Assembly (NCBI GenBank): GCA_934045075.1
Contig: OW203721.1
Location: 21,824,672 to 21,888,671, forward strand
Length of the DNA stretch: 64,000 nucleotides
Reading direction: 5' to 3'
From: Yponomeuta sedellus
Lineage: Eukaryota > Arthropoda > Insecta > Lepidoptera > Yponomeutidae
Shown: positions 52,650-62,154 of the stretch, one piece after another
Layout of the letters: each line of letters opens with the position of its first letter
Numbering within the stretch: the first letter of the stretch is position 1
Position numbers and translations under genes: made by a program
Notes under the pieces: generated by a model
The model's input: only the letters and a program-made list of their open reading frames with translations
Database searches by the model: none
What the model was told of the DNA's origin: nothing

Positions 52650-53150
52650 CATATTTTTTTATGCAGCATATGCACGTGCTGGGCACAGGTCTTCTCTCAG
52701 AGAGAGTGAGAGAGAAAGAGTATAGACTTAATTACTAAGGTGGAAGGAAAAAGAAGGCCGGGCAGGAGAAGGATGTCATGGTTGTGCAACATCAAGGAGT
52801 GGACCGGTGTTAAAACCGCGGAGCTGTTTAGAATTGCACTGAACTGAGATCGCTGCCAAGAGCTGACTGCCAACCTCCAGTAATGGAAAGGCACTTTAAA
52901 GAGAAGAAGAAGCCCACCGCAGATTGTCAATGTCAAGCGCTGAGGTTTTTGAACACCTCAGACAGGTTTCTCCCGATGTTTTCCATCACAGATTGCGAGT
53001 GGTATTGCTGCTATAAGTTCACAAATGGGGCACGAGTTATTAAATATCTTCACCACAAACAACGGTCACCCATCGAAGCACTGAACGCGCCTTGCGTTGC
53101 TTAACCTTCGTGATCGTATAAGATCACTCAGGCAGTCAGGGCTGCGACCG
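52650..53150 (-). mobile_element. SINE with 5S-like head on a tRNA-SINE body
   Basis: Reading the minus strand: a 5S rRNA-like head (53061-53149, containing GATCACGAAGGTTAAGCAAC and GATGGGTGACCG), then the body otherwise attached to tRNA heads (CCATTTGTGAACTTATAGCAGCAATACC..., GATGGAAAACATCGGGAGAA ACCTG, GTGTTCAAAAACCTCAGCGC), then the GAGAGA...GACCTGTGCCCAGCAC tail. The head is closer to real 5S than the heads of the abundant 5S SINE. An RTE fragment interrupts the body. Confidence 0.75.
52738..52913 (+). pseudogene. RTE (BovB-like) ORF C-terminus inside the SINE
   Basis: Translation KVEGKRRPGRRRMSWLCNIK EWTGVKTAELFRIALN, stop, DRCQELTANLQ, stop, WKGTLKRRR. It follows the RTE endings of the GRR-SWL-N-I-W type. 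The SINE sequence resumes on both sides (…TAATTAC / CCCACCGC…). Confidence 0.78.
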
Positions 53151-53567
53151 ATTTATTAAATATTATAAATAATCCAGGTTTTTTTCAATGTGCGTCAGTG
53201 CGCACCTGCTACTGACGAATTAACGACGACTTACAGAGATATTTTAATTATTTATGCAGGTTCCGTGTACCAGAAAAATTAAAGCTCCCTTTTTCATAAT
53301 ACCCACCTTTTCAATTTTACCCTATCTGATGACTGATTTTGCAATATAAAATGGACTGGCGTGAATTCGTGGAGCTCATCCTTTCTGTAAATTTTAATTT
53401 CGAAAATTTATCTACGCTTCCTTCTCAACTGAATGAAGTAGGGTTGAATTGAGTCGCTGCTTTATACATCAAGCCATTTTTTTAACAATTAATGGTATAA
53501 TGATTATAGGTGATAAGCTGTCTTAAGAAAGCTTGAAGATTTTTTCAAGGCTACAATCATGTCGGTG
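53151..53567. other. No recognised feature
   Basis: AT-rich spacer. Confidence 0.45.
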
Positions 53568-53848
53568 AGATAATGAGATGATTGCTACAGTCCAGTGTCG
53601 TCTTCACTCACACTAGATGGGTGGAGGGACTACTTGGATGCTGCAGTGCCTTAGACATGGTTTTAGATGGTGTAGGCTTGCCCAGCACCTATACAATCCT
53701 GACAGCTTAGTCGTCCATAGGAAATAATAGTCAAAAGGTGCGGAGCCAACCAAGCCACAGGTTTCCTCACGATGTTTTCCTTCAAAGAGCGTGTGGTATT
53801 GCGGCTACCAATTCGCAAATGTACGTTAATTTCAAAGTTACAAAGCCT
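53568..53848 (-). mobile_element. tRNA SINE family D (long body), head missing
   Basis: ATGAGATGATTGCTACAGTC, ACTAGATGGGTGGAGGGACT, GGTTTCCTCACGATGTTTTC and ATTCGCAAATGTACGTTAAT match 19391-19640. Confidence 0.8.
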
Positions 53849-53864
53849 CTAAGGCATTTAACCA

Positions 53865-54218
53865 ATGCACACTGCCTATCCTCACAGACGGTGCTGAGAC
53901 ATGAACACTCACAAAGGCACGTGTGGAGGAAATCCAAGTTGCACAAAGGGCTATGGAGCGAGTCATGCTAGGCATTTCTCTTCGCCGTCGTGTGCGTAAC
54001 GTCGTAATTTGACAGAAGACAAAATTGGACGACGTGGACACACGGATCATAAAACTTAAGTGTCGATGGGCGGTGCATGGTTTGACGAGAATACGGACTG
54101 TGGAGAAGGCCTTCAAAGAAGTGGTGGATAAGAACTGGTCATCGTTTGGCGTTCTCAATCTCAATCTTCATCGTTATACCCTTACACGATGGGTTGATGA
54201 CATTAAGGCGCTTTAGGA
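53865..54218 (+). pseudogene. RTE-type LINE ORF2 C-terminal fragment
   Basis: LTDGAET, stop, TLTKARVEEIQVAQRAMERV MLGISLRRRVRNVVI, stop, QKTKLDDVDTRIIKLKCRWA VHG, ending RYTLTRWVDDIKAL. This covers the segment after RT up to the RW-DD motif, with stops. Confidence 0.8.
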
Positions 54219-54757
54219 TGCTAACTAGCGCCACCAACGAAATAAAAATCATAATTATAGAACACGTTTCAAAAAGTAAACATCATCAAAAAAAATGTAT
54301 ATTATAATAGTTATTTGTTATACAAGAGTGCAAAGTTGCTTTTTAACCGCGTGTTCAATTTTGATGACCGAGCAAGCGAAGGATTCTAAAATTGAATCAC
54401 GAGCGCAGCGAGTGATTCAAAATAAGAATCCTAAGCGTTAGCGAGGGAATCAAAAGAGCACGAGGTGAAAAATCTTTGCACTCGAGTGCAACTCGTAACA
54501 TTTCATTCCACCTCAGCGAGGAAATGACTAAATGCAAAATAAAAACGTTTACAATCACAAGAGAGGTACACTTTTTAATTCACAAACTTAGTGCACACGA
54601 TGTTCTAAATTCATTTCACTTTATCCTCTAGAGAATAAAAACGGCTTTTCCACTCAGATATTGAAGATTAAAAATACTCTTTCCGAGATGGTGGGATGAA
54701 AAATAAATTACGATTTTTATTCCATTGGTGCCCTAGTTAGCAACCCAAAGAGGCTTA
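54206..54757. mobile_element. MITE family G with an insertion
   Basis: Ends GATGCTAACTAGCGCCACCA ACGAAATAAAAATC and complement (ATTTTTATTCCATTGGTGCC CTAGTTAGCAACC). An AGCGCAGCGAGTGATTCAAA-type segment (54340-54520), CGAG-rich and partly palindromic, sits in the middle. Confidence 0.6.
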
Positions 54758-54764
54758 AGAAAGC

Positions 54765-54890
54765 TGCAGGCGGTCAATGGATGAGACTAGCAGGGGACTG
54801 GCGAGGTTGGCGTGATGGTGAAGAGGCCTATGCCCAACAGTGGGCGTCTTCCGAGAGCCTAAAGCTCATGGAAGACGCCCACTGTTGAAA
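54765..54890 (+). pseudogene. RTE-type LINE tail with inverted end
   Basis: Translation KAAGGQWMRLAGDWRGWRDG EEAYAQQWASSES; stem-loop GCCCA-ACAG-TGGGC (54832-54845). The end is inverted: CAACAGTGGGCGTCTTCC is repeated as its complement at 54871-54888. Confidence 0.75.
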
Positions 54891-55149
54891 AACATAATTT
54901 TCTTTTAATACAACATAGGCAGCTAAAAGAAAATATGTTTCTTTTTTATTGGTGGCGCCAACTAATGAAAAAGGTTCATATTTTCTTAATAACCCGTCTT
55001 TGGGAAAAGTGACGATAAATTCAATAAAAAATCTTGATGAATTTGGGCCCGTTTTTGAATTGAGAATCGCTAAGTAAATAGTTAACTGCAGTGCTGTCTC
55101 TTCGAATTTCTCAGAAAAGAGTGTGACAGAACGTTTCTTAGTGAAATTC

Positions 55150-55340
55150 TCAATTCGGTAACCAGCCCGTAGTAGCTCGGTTTAGAATCCACTGACAAGT
55201 ATCCAGGTCCAAGAATCTAGAAATAAAAAGCAGTTTTCCCAAAAACGGCCCTTTCTTAGCGGATCTCGATTAAAGTCCTAGGTAGGTCTGTAGGTTCCAA
55301 AAGTCGTCACAGAATATCAAACAAGATAATGGTTTTTATT
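55150..55340. repeat. MITE family G, partial
   Basis: CAAGTATCCAGGTCCAAGAA TCTAG, AGCAGTTTTCCCAAAAACGG, GGATCTCGATTAAAGTCCTA GG and TTTTTATTCCATTGGTAGC. Confidence 0.5.
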
Positions 55341-55775
55341 CCATTGGTAGCGGCAAGCACCACGTACCGCCGCAAGGAATTTGTTGGAGCATTGCGAACA
55401 AAGCCGTCGCTGCAGGAGGTGTACTGGTGATTGCGGTCTGCGCCGATGCAGCACGGCGTCACCTATCTCGGGGCGAATGTCTCGTCATTAAGACCGCTTC
55501 TGAGCGGCACGTGCTGCAAATGAGGGGCGAAACCCCCATTGTTTAGGCTGCATTCACGCCACGCTGCTGTTAGGGCTTTACACTGCCGCTTCTTACCTAC
55601 ACAGCTATCGATAAGTTACTGTGTAAAAAAAACCGGATTAATAAACTAGGCGTACAGTCGGATGAGGTAGCATCCCTAAGCATTATTGTTCTCAGTCTAA
55701 GGCGCTCTGTGAGTTGTGCATGTAAAAACAGGCTCAAAACTGATACCCGATCGCTAGTAGGACTTTTTACTAACA
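55341..55775. other. No recognised feature
   Basis: GC-richer unique sequence at 55360-55560 without a supported frame. Confidence 0.4.
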
Positions 55776-55776
55776 T

Positions 55777-55915
55777 AACAGAACCTCACGCCTGTATCCC
55801 AGAGGGGTAGGCAGAGACCTGGAACTGCCACTTGGAACTGATCCTGACAGATCACCAACGCTTCATTAACGTTCATCAGTCGTTACACGCTCGGTTCCGG
55901 GTACTTTTGATTTTT
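55777..55915 (-). pseudogene. (TATG)n-tailed LINE C-terminus
   Basis: Complement of AACCTCACGCCTGTATCCCA GAGGGGTAGGCAGAGACC...; degraded tail (ACATAACAG). Confidence 0.78.
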
Positions 55916-56049
55916 GATTAATGTATTAGCAAAGGAGAAAATCAAAAGTACCCATAATATAATGTACACCTATTTGGTCGAAGTATATCCGCCTGGGACG
56001 TCTTTTTGATTTGTCAATCTTTCTTCTTTCATCTTCTCCACATGTCTTT

Positions 56050-56140
56050 GTTACCAAAAAATATTAAATAATGTACAATAACTGAAATAAATCTTAAAAA
56101 CAAAATTTGCCAAAAGGCCTTATGCTCACTAGTATGGATA
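56050..56140 (-). repeat. LINE 3'-UTR-like fragment
   Basis: AATGTACAATAACTGAAATA and CAAAAGGCCTTATGCTCAC match 39650-39720. Confidence 0.5.
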
Positions 56141-56187
56141 GTATCGAAAAATTAATTTTCTCAAAAATGTATCTGGTCAAAAATTTA

Positions 56188-56462
56188 AATGCGGTTGCTC
56201 AGTGGGTAGAACAATGGACGCGGAAATGAGAGACCCAGGTTCCATCCCAGTGCAGACATGCACCAATGACTTTGTTTTCTAAGTTGTAATACCACTCCCT
56301 AAGGGTGAAGGTAAACATCTTGAGGAAACCTGTGGAACTCAAATAACTCAGCGCTTGCAATTGTCAATCCGCAGTGGGCACGCATGGTATACAAGCCCAT
56401 ATTCTCTCTCTCCCTCTCTGAGAGAAGGTCTGTGCCTTGCAGTGGGACGATTATACGCTACA
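56188..56462 (+). mobile_element. tRNA-headed SINE family D, full length
   Basis: GCGGTTGCTCAGTGGGTAGA (A box), AGGTTCCATCCC (B box, one change), ATGACTTTGTTTTCTAAGTT, body, (CT)n, GAGAGAAGGTCTGTGCC and GCAGTGGGACGATTATACGC. Confidence 0.85.
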
Positions 56463-56576
56463 AAAAGACTAACAAATTATTAATTTTGTATCAATTTGAC
56501 AATACACAGATAGAGTTGAAATTGTTTTCCAGAGATTTATGTTCTATAATATACAAAAGAAACAAGGACTTTCTTC

Positions 56577-56942
56577 GATATCAACCCTTTATATGTCCCC
56601 ACTGTTGGGGCACGGGTCTCTTCCTGTATTGCAGGAAGGTTAGGCCATACTCCACGACGGGGGCCAAGTCCGGGTTGGTGGAGGATTGTAAGACAGTGGC
56701 AGGCCTTACTGTCACAAGTTATCAAGGCGCCCATAAGGCCTCCGACGTGGCTTAATGACTGCCAATACATGACAGCCGGCACCAACGGGTTACGTGCCTT
56801 GCGAAGCACGGAAGCGCTCGAAAAAAATGCCACTAGCGGTAGCCACGGGACGGTCACCCATCCAGTTCCTGACCGCGCCTGTTATTGCTTAACCCAAGTG
56901 ATTGATTCCAATCACTCGGTTCCGCTAGGCCACGAGCGCTTC
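56577..56942 (-). mobile_element. 5S rRNA-headed SINE, full length
   Basis: GATATCAACCCTTTATATGT at the 3' end, GGGACGGTCACCCATCC (box C complement), GTTATTGCTTAACCCAAGTG (box A complement), TAGGCCACGAGCGCTTC at the 5' end. Confidence 0.9.
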
Positions 56943-57332
56943 AGGACATTCTTAAGACTAAGCAAATGAGTCAGCTTTATAGATAATGACTTACTTTCCT
57001 AGTACGAGCATAACCCACCTCTAGACACGTCTACTAAAGGCGCAGCCAACCACTATCTGAATTAAAGGAAGCCAGAACTAATAGACGATCTGAAGCAGAC
57101 ATATCTTGGAAAAGCAGGCCTTATAATCCTTTAACGATTATCACTTTAATCTGTAGATGGGTGTAATCATATCTAGAGTGGGGAAACCATAGCGTGTACG
57201 GCCACCGCCCGCGTTTTGTGGTTACATTCCATTTAACTTTGGCGCCCATCTCAACCCTACATTTACGCCTCAACGAGGGTATACGTGAATTTAATTAATC
57301 CCTCCTCAAGATTATTTTATTGTTTATGCCGC
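56943..57332. other. No recognised feature
   Basis: Nothing supported. Confidence 0.4.
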
Positions 57333-57422
57333 TTTTTCACGGTCTTAGTACGCTCGGACCGAGTGCGCCATCCGAGTAAACTAATGCTTCTGATTGGACG
57401 GTTTGTCGTGACAACATCAAAA

Positions 57423-58188
57423 TAGTTATATATTTAACGGGTCAAATCGCGATTATTTATTAGGTAAAGCGTAATTACCTTATTTCCCGACGTTTCGGCA
57501 GCGTTACTGTTGACGTGGTCTCGGATAAGTCTACCCGAGACCAGGTAATTACGTTTTACCTAATAAATAATTGCGATTTGACCCGTTTAATATATAACTA
57601 AAGGAAGGCCAATGAGACGAGATAAAGAATGTAAACAAACGGACCGTTACTGAGTTACATTGCGATAGTGAACGATTATTATCTCTGTCCTTGTCACAAG
57701 TATGCGGTAATGGCGTCATTTGATCGACGACAGCTGTCGTTGCGTATTTCGTGGTACAGGAAAACTTTCAGTACGGCAGTTGTCAACATTTGGTGTCATC
57801 CGCCATTTTGTGAACTATAATCGTTCATTCCTGTTTAGATTGCGTTTGAAGTGATACGTATTTTTTCGTTTCCGTATTTAGTAAGTTTATTGTGTTTATA
57901 ATCCGTTACTGTTAGTTTTCTTGTTGATTTTTGCTGTTACTGTAATTAGTTGTTGGTTTTAATTATGGAATCACAGCCTGGCGGCTCTAGACAGCCTAGG
58001 ACTCTTCCGGTGGATTATATTTGACAAATACAAAAGACAGCGATTAGAATAGGGAATCCGAAATTTGTATAACTATAATTTATCCAAATAAAAATGTTTT
58101 GAACCCCTGAAACTTTGTTTACATTCTTTATCTTGTCTCATTTGCCTTCCTTTATGTATGAGTATCGCGAATTATTAAGAAATACTAA
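57423..58188. mobile_element. Family Q element inside the outer element
   Basis: TATATATTTAACGGGTCAAA...CCCGACGTTTCGGCAGCGTT...TGACCCGTTTAATATATAAC is palindromic and continues after the next insertion as TATGTATGAGTATCGCGAAT...AAGAAATACT. Copies at 59664-59880, 63218-63355 and 41249-42185. Confidence 0.75.
57602..58152. mobile_element. TA-duplicating MITE family N, uninterrupted by mariner
   Basis: Starts AAGGAAGGCCAATGAGACGA and ends TCATTTGCCTTCCTT, TA on both sides (57600-57601, 58153-58154). The family Q copies at 42145 and 63322 carry ATAACTATGTATGAG or close variants with one TA, i.e. the empty site. Inside, 57964 onward reads MESQPGGSRQPRTLPVDYI*, perhaps a remnant of the parent's N-terminus. 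Confidence 0.88.
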
Positions 58189-58264
58189 CACCAAAATAGC
58201 CAATCAGAAGCATCAGTTTACTCGGATGGCGCACTCGGTCCGAGCGTACTAAGACCGTGAAAAC

Positions 58265-58750
58265 CTGGCATTAAGGTTATTAATATGTAGCTCTGTCCTA
58301 TCGCAAAATTATCGCTGAAAGAGTGGGAAAATGAGTTTGAGTCAGTTGCTGAAATAAATGACTGATGTGTACTAGGCATATGGCAGGGTAAACGACACCC
58401 AAATCCGGCGTGCATGTATGAAACGACTAATTAATGCTGATAAAGAGAAATATTGATTGTCTGATCGGTTGATTGAAAATTCTTTATTGCACAAAGAGGG
58501 GTTTAATACTAGCTTACGAGTAATACTAATAAGTATTTTCTTCCAACAAAACTTGATTATGTGTATAATGGAAGGGGGTAATGCCATAAAAGATTTATTG
58601 CGAAGAGTATACTTACATATGTATTTATATATAAATATGTATACATATATATATATACAAAATATGTCTATTACGTGAACTAAATTACAATAAGGTTACA
58701 TATTTTATTAATTTATATACCAAATACATCGACATAATATACACTCTTTA
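58265..58750. other. No recognised feature
   Basis: AT-rich spacer. Confidence 0.45.
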
Positions 58751-58751
58751 T

Positions 58752-58938
58752 ATACATACATACATACATACATACATACATACATACATACATACATACA
58801 TACATACATACATACATACATACATACATACATACATACATACATACATACATACATACATACATACATACATACATACATACATACATACATACATACA
58901 TACATACATACATACATACATACATACATACATACATA
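58752..58938. repeat. (TACA)n microsatellite, ~46 units
   Basis: Uninterrupted TACA repeat, continuous with the tail of the LINE fragment at its right. The long open frames of repeating Tyr-Val-Cys-Met are artefacts. Confidence 0.95.
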
Positions 58939-59220
58939 ATCTCACGTATGCAGAGACCAGGGACTGCCACTTGCCACGATCCTTACAGGTCATCTTCTCT
59001 TCATCAACCTTCATAAGCCGTTGCATGGACGCACGCCGGTTCCGGGTACGTTTTTGTCTTCCCCTTTCCTAATACATCCCCCATTTGGTCGATGTATGTC
59101 CACCTGGGACGATGTACGCCCAACTATATATACAACAAATACAGAAGCAGGTCTGTCAGGGTCGTGCCAAGAGGCAAACTCTGGTCTCTGCCTACCCCTC
59201 CACAAAACAAGCGTAAGTTT
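58939..59220 (-). pseudogene. (TATG)n-tailed LINE C-terminus, with inverted second copy
   Basis: The minus frame gives RKGEDKNVPGTGVRPCNGL and, in the next frame, MQRLMKVDEEKMTCKDRGKW QSLVSAY before the tail. 59155-59215 carries another piece of the same end in plus orientation (CAGGGTCGTGCCAAGAGGCA, TGGTCTCTGCCTACCCCTCC). Confidence 0.8.
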
Positions 59221-59239
59221 ATGTAATATAATGTGTATG

Positions 59240-59460
59240 AAGGTTATATATAAGACCGCCAACTGTACATATAACATTACTTAGACTTAAGAAATCATGG
59301 TTCCAACTCTTTTTTTTTGGTTGAGCAATAAAGTGGTCTCATAATCCACTCCAACCACACTCCAACCAAAGGTTGTAAGGAAGAGATCGCTCAAAGCGAT
59401 AGACCGCCGTTTCAAGTAATTTTTTCTGGCTGTGCAATAAAGTGTTCTCTATCTATCTCT
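59240..59460 (+). repeat. LINE 3'-end fragments in tandem
   Basis: AAGACCGCCAACTGTACATA..., GTTGTAAGGAAGAGATCGCT and two GAGCAATAAAGTG/GTGCAATAAAGTGTTCTC ends, finishing CTATCTATCTC. Two overlapping 3' ends. Confidence 0.65.
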
Positions 59461-59663
59461 ATTTAAATAAAAAAACGTCAAAACATCAAATGGCTCTCTC
59501 TTCATGAAACAGTAAGGTCAGCAAGAGTTAACTACTTATGATAACTTGCGATTTATTCCTATTATTGTAGGTAACAAGTTTAAAAAAAACAGGTGATGCA
59601 GTTTCCTTGTTTTGTTTCTTTGTCGTAAAGTTTGTTTCTTTCTGGTGTCATAAAGGCACAAAA

Positions 59664-59880
59664 TGCATAGTTATATATTAAACGGGTCAAATCGCGATTA
59701 TTTATTAGGTAAAACGTAATGACCTTATTTCCCGACGTTTTGGCAGCGTTACAGTTGCCGTGGTCTCGGGTAGCCTGAAGTGGCGAGTACAGTCAATTAT
59801 TGTGGGTAGTCACTTTTTTTTTCGCAGCTGGTCGACACACAACACTCACTACGCCCACAGACAGGTCCGGTGATAAGGCA
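59664..59880 (+). mobile_element. Family Q element, left part
   Basis: TAGTTATATATTAAACGGGT CAAATCGCGATTATTTATTA..., CCCGACGTTTTGGCAGCGTT, GAAGTGGCGAGTACAGTCAA, GGTCCGGTGATAAGG. The right palindromic half is absent. Confidence 0.7.
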
Positions 59881-60519
59881 TTTACAATTCTAGCACAAAA
59901 TACTACGACAAATCGATCAAGCGACAATAAAATGACTGGCTGAAGTAAATGAAAAGTAGGAAGAAAAGTTATGTAAATTCGTAAAATTATGAAGAGCAAA
60001 ATTAAATGTTATGTTATTTCTAAAAATAGAAACATTAATTGTATCGCAACACGGCATTACAGAAGTCAAAAGTAGAGGCTGTCCAAGCCGTGATTTAAGT
60101 CTAGCGTAATGAGTGCCTACAGAAACAAGATTTCCGAGTCTAACGCGAAAACAACGGGTGCCACCCGGCTTAGGGAAAGATCTAAAAAAAGTTAATAATT
60201 TGTCGTCGCCTCAGTGCCTTGTCTTCTTTCTGAGATTTTGAAGGAAGAAATTTTTACGTACCATTTGCAATAAAATATTAGGGAACGCAAAAAAGCAATT
60301 TTTGTCTTGAACAGATACGTTTTACTCAAATATTACATTCCATTTAACACGATTTTTATACTAAAAGATTGTTTTTAAATAATCGAATTGTGATAGACAC
60401 CCTCTTCAGACTAATCATTCTCTGAATATCTGCGATATTTTCTAGTATTGTAAATTCGAAATGAGAAAAATTTCTGTTTATACTAAATTTATAACAAGTT
60501 TTACGAAGAGAACGAGTTG
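59881..60519. other. No recognised feature
   Basis: AT-rich; includes TAGCACAAAATACTACGACA possibly still of family Q. Confidence 0.4.
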
Positions 60520-60700
60520 ATTGTTATAAGGGTTCCGTAGTCAACAAAGATTCTGTCGGCCTGTCTATCCACGGCTTAGCACAGAGGCGAGAAGTACTAG
60601 AAAGCTGTATTTGGCATCGATACAGATAATTAATCACGCCGACCAATGGTGGTATAAAATCTTTAAAGAAAAAAAATACGTACCACCCCGACTCCTCAAT
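60520..60700 (+). repeat. Dispersed repeat with AAGGGTTCCGTAG motif
   Basis: AGGGTTCCGTAGTCAACAAA, TGTCGGCCTGTCTATCCACG and TTTGGCATCGATACAGATAA TTAATCACGCCGACC follow a pattern I recognise from lepidopteran intergenic repeats. Confidence 0.5.
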
Positions 60701-61145
60701 CAGTGATGCTATTTGTATTGGCTACTGCATAGTAAATGGTATTGTCAGATTGGTAATTCAAAATATTTTTGGGTGTAGGAAATCTATTTTTAGATTTAAG
60801 TGTTCGTTTGCGAAATATTAGACTTTAAAGCGCAATTTTGTATTAGACTGTAGGCGTGATCGTTGCAAAGACGAACCGTTTTATAAGACCGTTTTGTGTT
60901 CCGCGACGATAGGACCGTTTTACGTTTCATTATAAAGCAGTGCCAGAGACTCTAAAGCAGTGCCAGCGTTTGTTCGTCGCGAGACCAGTTCTTAGATTGT
61001 TTGACGCGGATATGTCCTTTAGTGCTATATTAATAGAGCCTAGAACGTAATGAGATCATTGCGAAGTCGTCGTCGGCTCCTTGCTCGTTCCGTTCGTTTT
61101 GGTCTGTGATACAATAAAGTAATCTTTATGTCTATGAGTATACAG
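60701..61145. other. No recognised feature
   Basis: Short direct duplication AAAGCAGTGCCAG (60936, 60955). Otherwise nothing. Confidence 0.4.
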
Positions 61146-61202
61146 TCGGAAAAAATAAGTTGTTTTACACGATATTCGTGTAAAACAACTTATTTTTTCC
61201 GA
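61146..61202. repeat. Perfect 27-bp-stem hairpin
   Basis: TCGGAAAAAATAAGTTGTTT TACACGA, 3-nt loop TAT, exact complement. Could be a foldback tip or a recent inverted duplication. Confidence 0.85.
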
Positions 61203-61402
61203 TGTTTAGTGATTTCGTCTCGTTCGCACTCGTTTGACCGTCCTCTGCGCCTTGCTCGTTCGCATACAATGAAACCAGTTGCGAACGAGGACCGTTTCGA
61301 GGACCTGTTTTCGTTCCAGAAAAAACGGTTGCGTTTCGTCGTCGATAAATCGGACAACGACCCACTCCTATTAGACTGGAGTGTACCCCACGCTCCCGTA
61401 TA
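61203..61402 (+). other. Open frame of unknown nature after the hairpin
   Basis: A frame from 61128 through the hairpin continues FEDLFSFQKKRLRFVVDKSD NDPLLLDWSVPHAPV*. Composition from 61260 is more protein-like than most frames here, but there is no match I recognise and no splice context. The opposite strand is also open for 66 codons. Confidence 0.25.
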
Positions 61403-61870
61403 AATGGTTGATTGTAGAAACCTGAAAACCCCAGGGTAGGAACAGCATTTTAAAAAGGAAAACTATGACGGCTATGGAAGCGCTACGAATTAACGGGTAA
61501 GTTAGCGACTAATATTATTATGGTAGGAGAACTTCATGGAAATTCCGTTGAACAATACTTTGATAAAATTGTTTGGCAGTTTTTGATGAAGTTGTTAGTT
61601 CTGTAAAGCGGGTATAATACCCCTGCTTCTTCGGCACCATACAATGTGCATGATCCAACAAGCACTTTGCAGGTTTTTCACCTAACTGTCGTTAACTGAT
61701 AGACGTTCGAAGATTTTTTACGTTGATGAGGTCAAGTTAACATCTCCAAACAGATTAGTATGTTTACATATAGCCACCATGTTACTTCATTATAGTTCAA
61801 GAAAAATATACAGTCTTTGTTTAGGCATTACAAAAAAAATTGTAGTGATAATTATTGAAAACAAAACATA
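61403..61870. other. No recognised feature
   Basis: Nothing supported. Confidence 0.4.
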
Positions 61871-61871
61871 A

Positions 61872-61915
61872 CATAAAATAACTTCACGCCAGTATCCCAG
61901 AGGGTTAGGCATAAT
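61872..61915 (-). repeat. (TATG)n-tailed LINE end, short
   Basis: CATAAAATAACTTCACGCCA GTATCCCAGAGGGTTAGGC; only the last ~40 bp of the LINE. Confidence 0.6.
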
Positions 61916-61925
61916 CATTGAATAT

Positions 61926-62154
61926 TCACAAGGCACGTTAAGCCGTTGGTGCCGGCTGACATGTAATGGCAGTCGTTAGGCCATGGCAGAGACCTTATGG
62001 GCGGCTTGATAACTTCTGACTGTAAGGCTCTCGACTGTCCTACAATCCTCCACCAACCCGGACTTGGCCTCTGTGGTGGAGTATGGCCGAACACTCCTGT
62101 GATGCAGGAAGAGACCCGTGCCCCAGCAGTGGGGAAATACAAGGGTTGATATCG
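61926..62154 (+). mobile_element. 5S SINE, head missing
   Basis: CACAAGGCACGTTAAGCCGT TGG, body, GATGCAGGAAGAGACCCGTG CCCCAGCAGTGGGG and end AAGGGTTGATATCGATTG. Confidence 0.85.

Larger units (their letters stand above)
57333..58264. mobile_element. Outer TIR element hosting nested MITEs
   Basis: TIRs of about 62 bp (57333-57397 and 58200-58264) begin TTTTCACGGTCTTAGTACGC and include CGAGTGCGCCATCCGAGTAA, with one mismatch. Almost all internal sequence is other elements. Confidence 0.85.

Noticed and set aside
58708..59026. Repeating Tyr-Val-Cys-Met open frames
   Set aside because: Translation of the TACA microsatellite.
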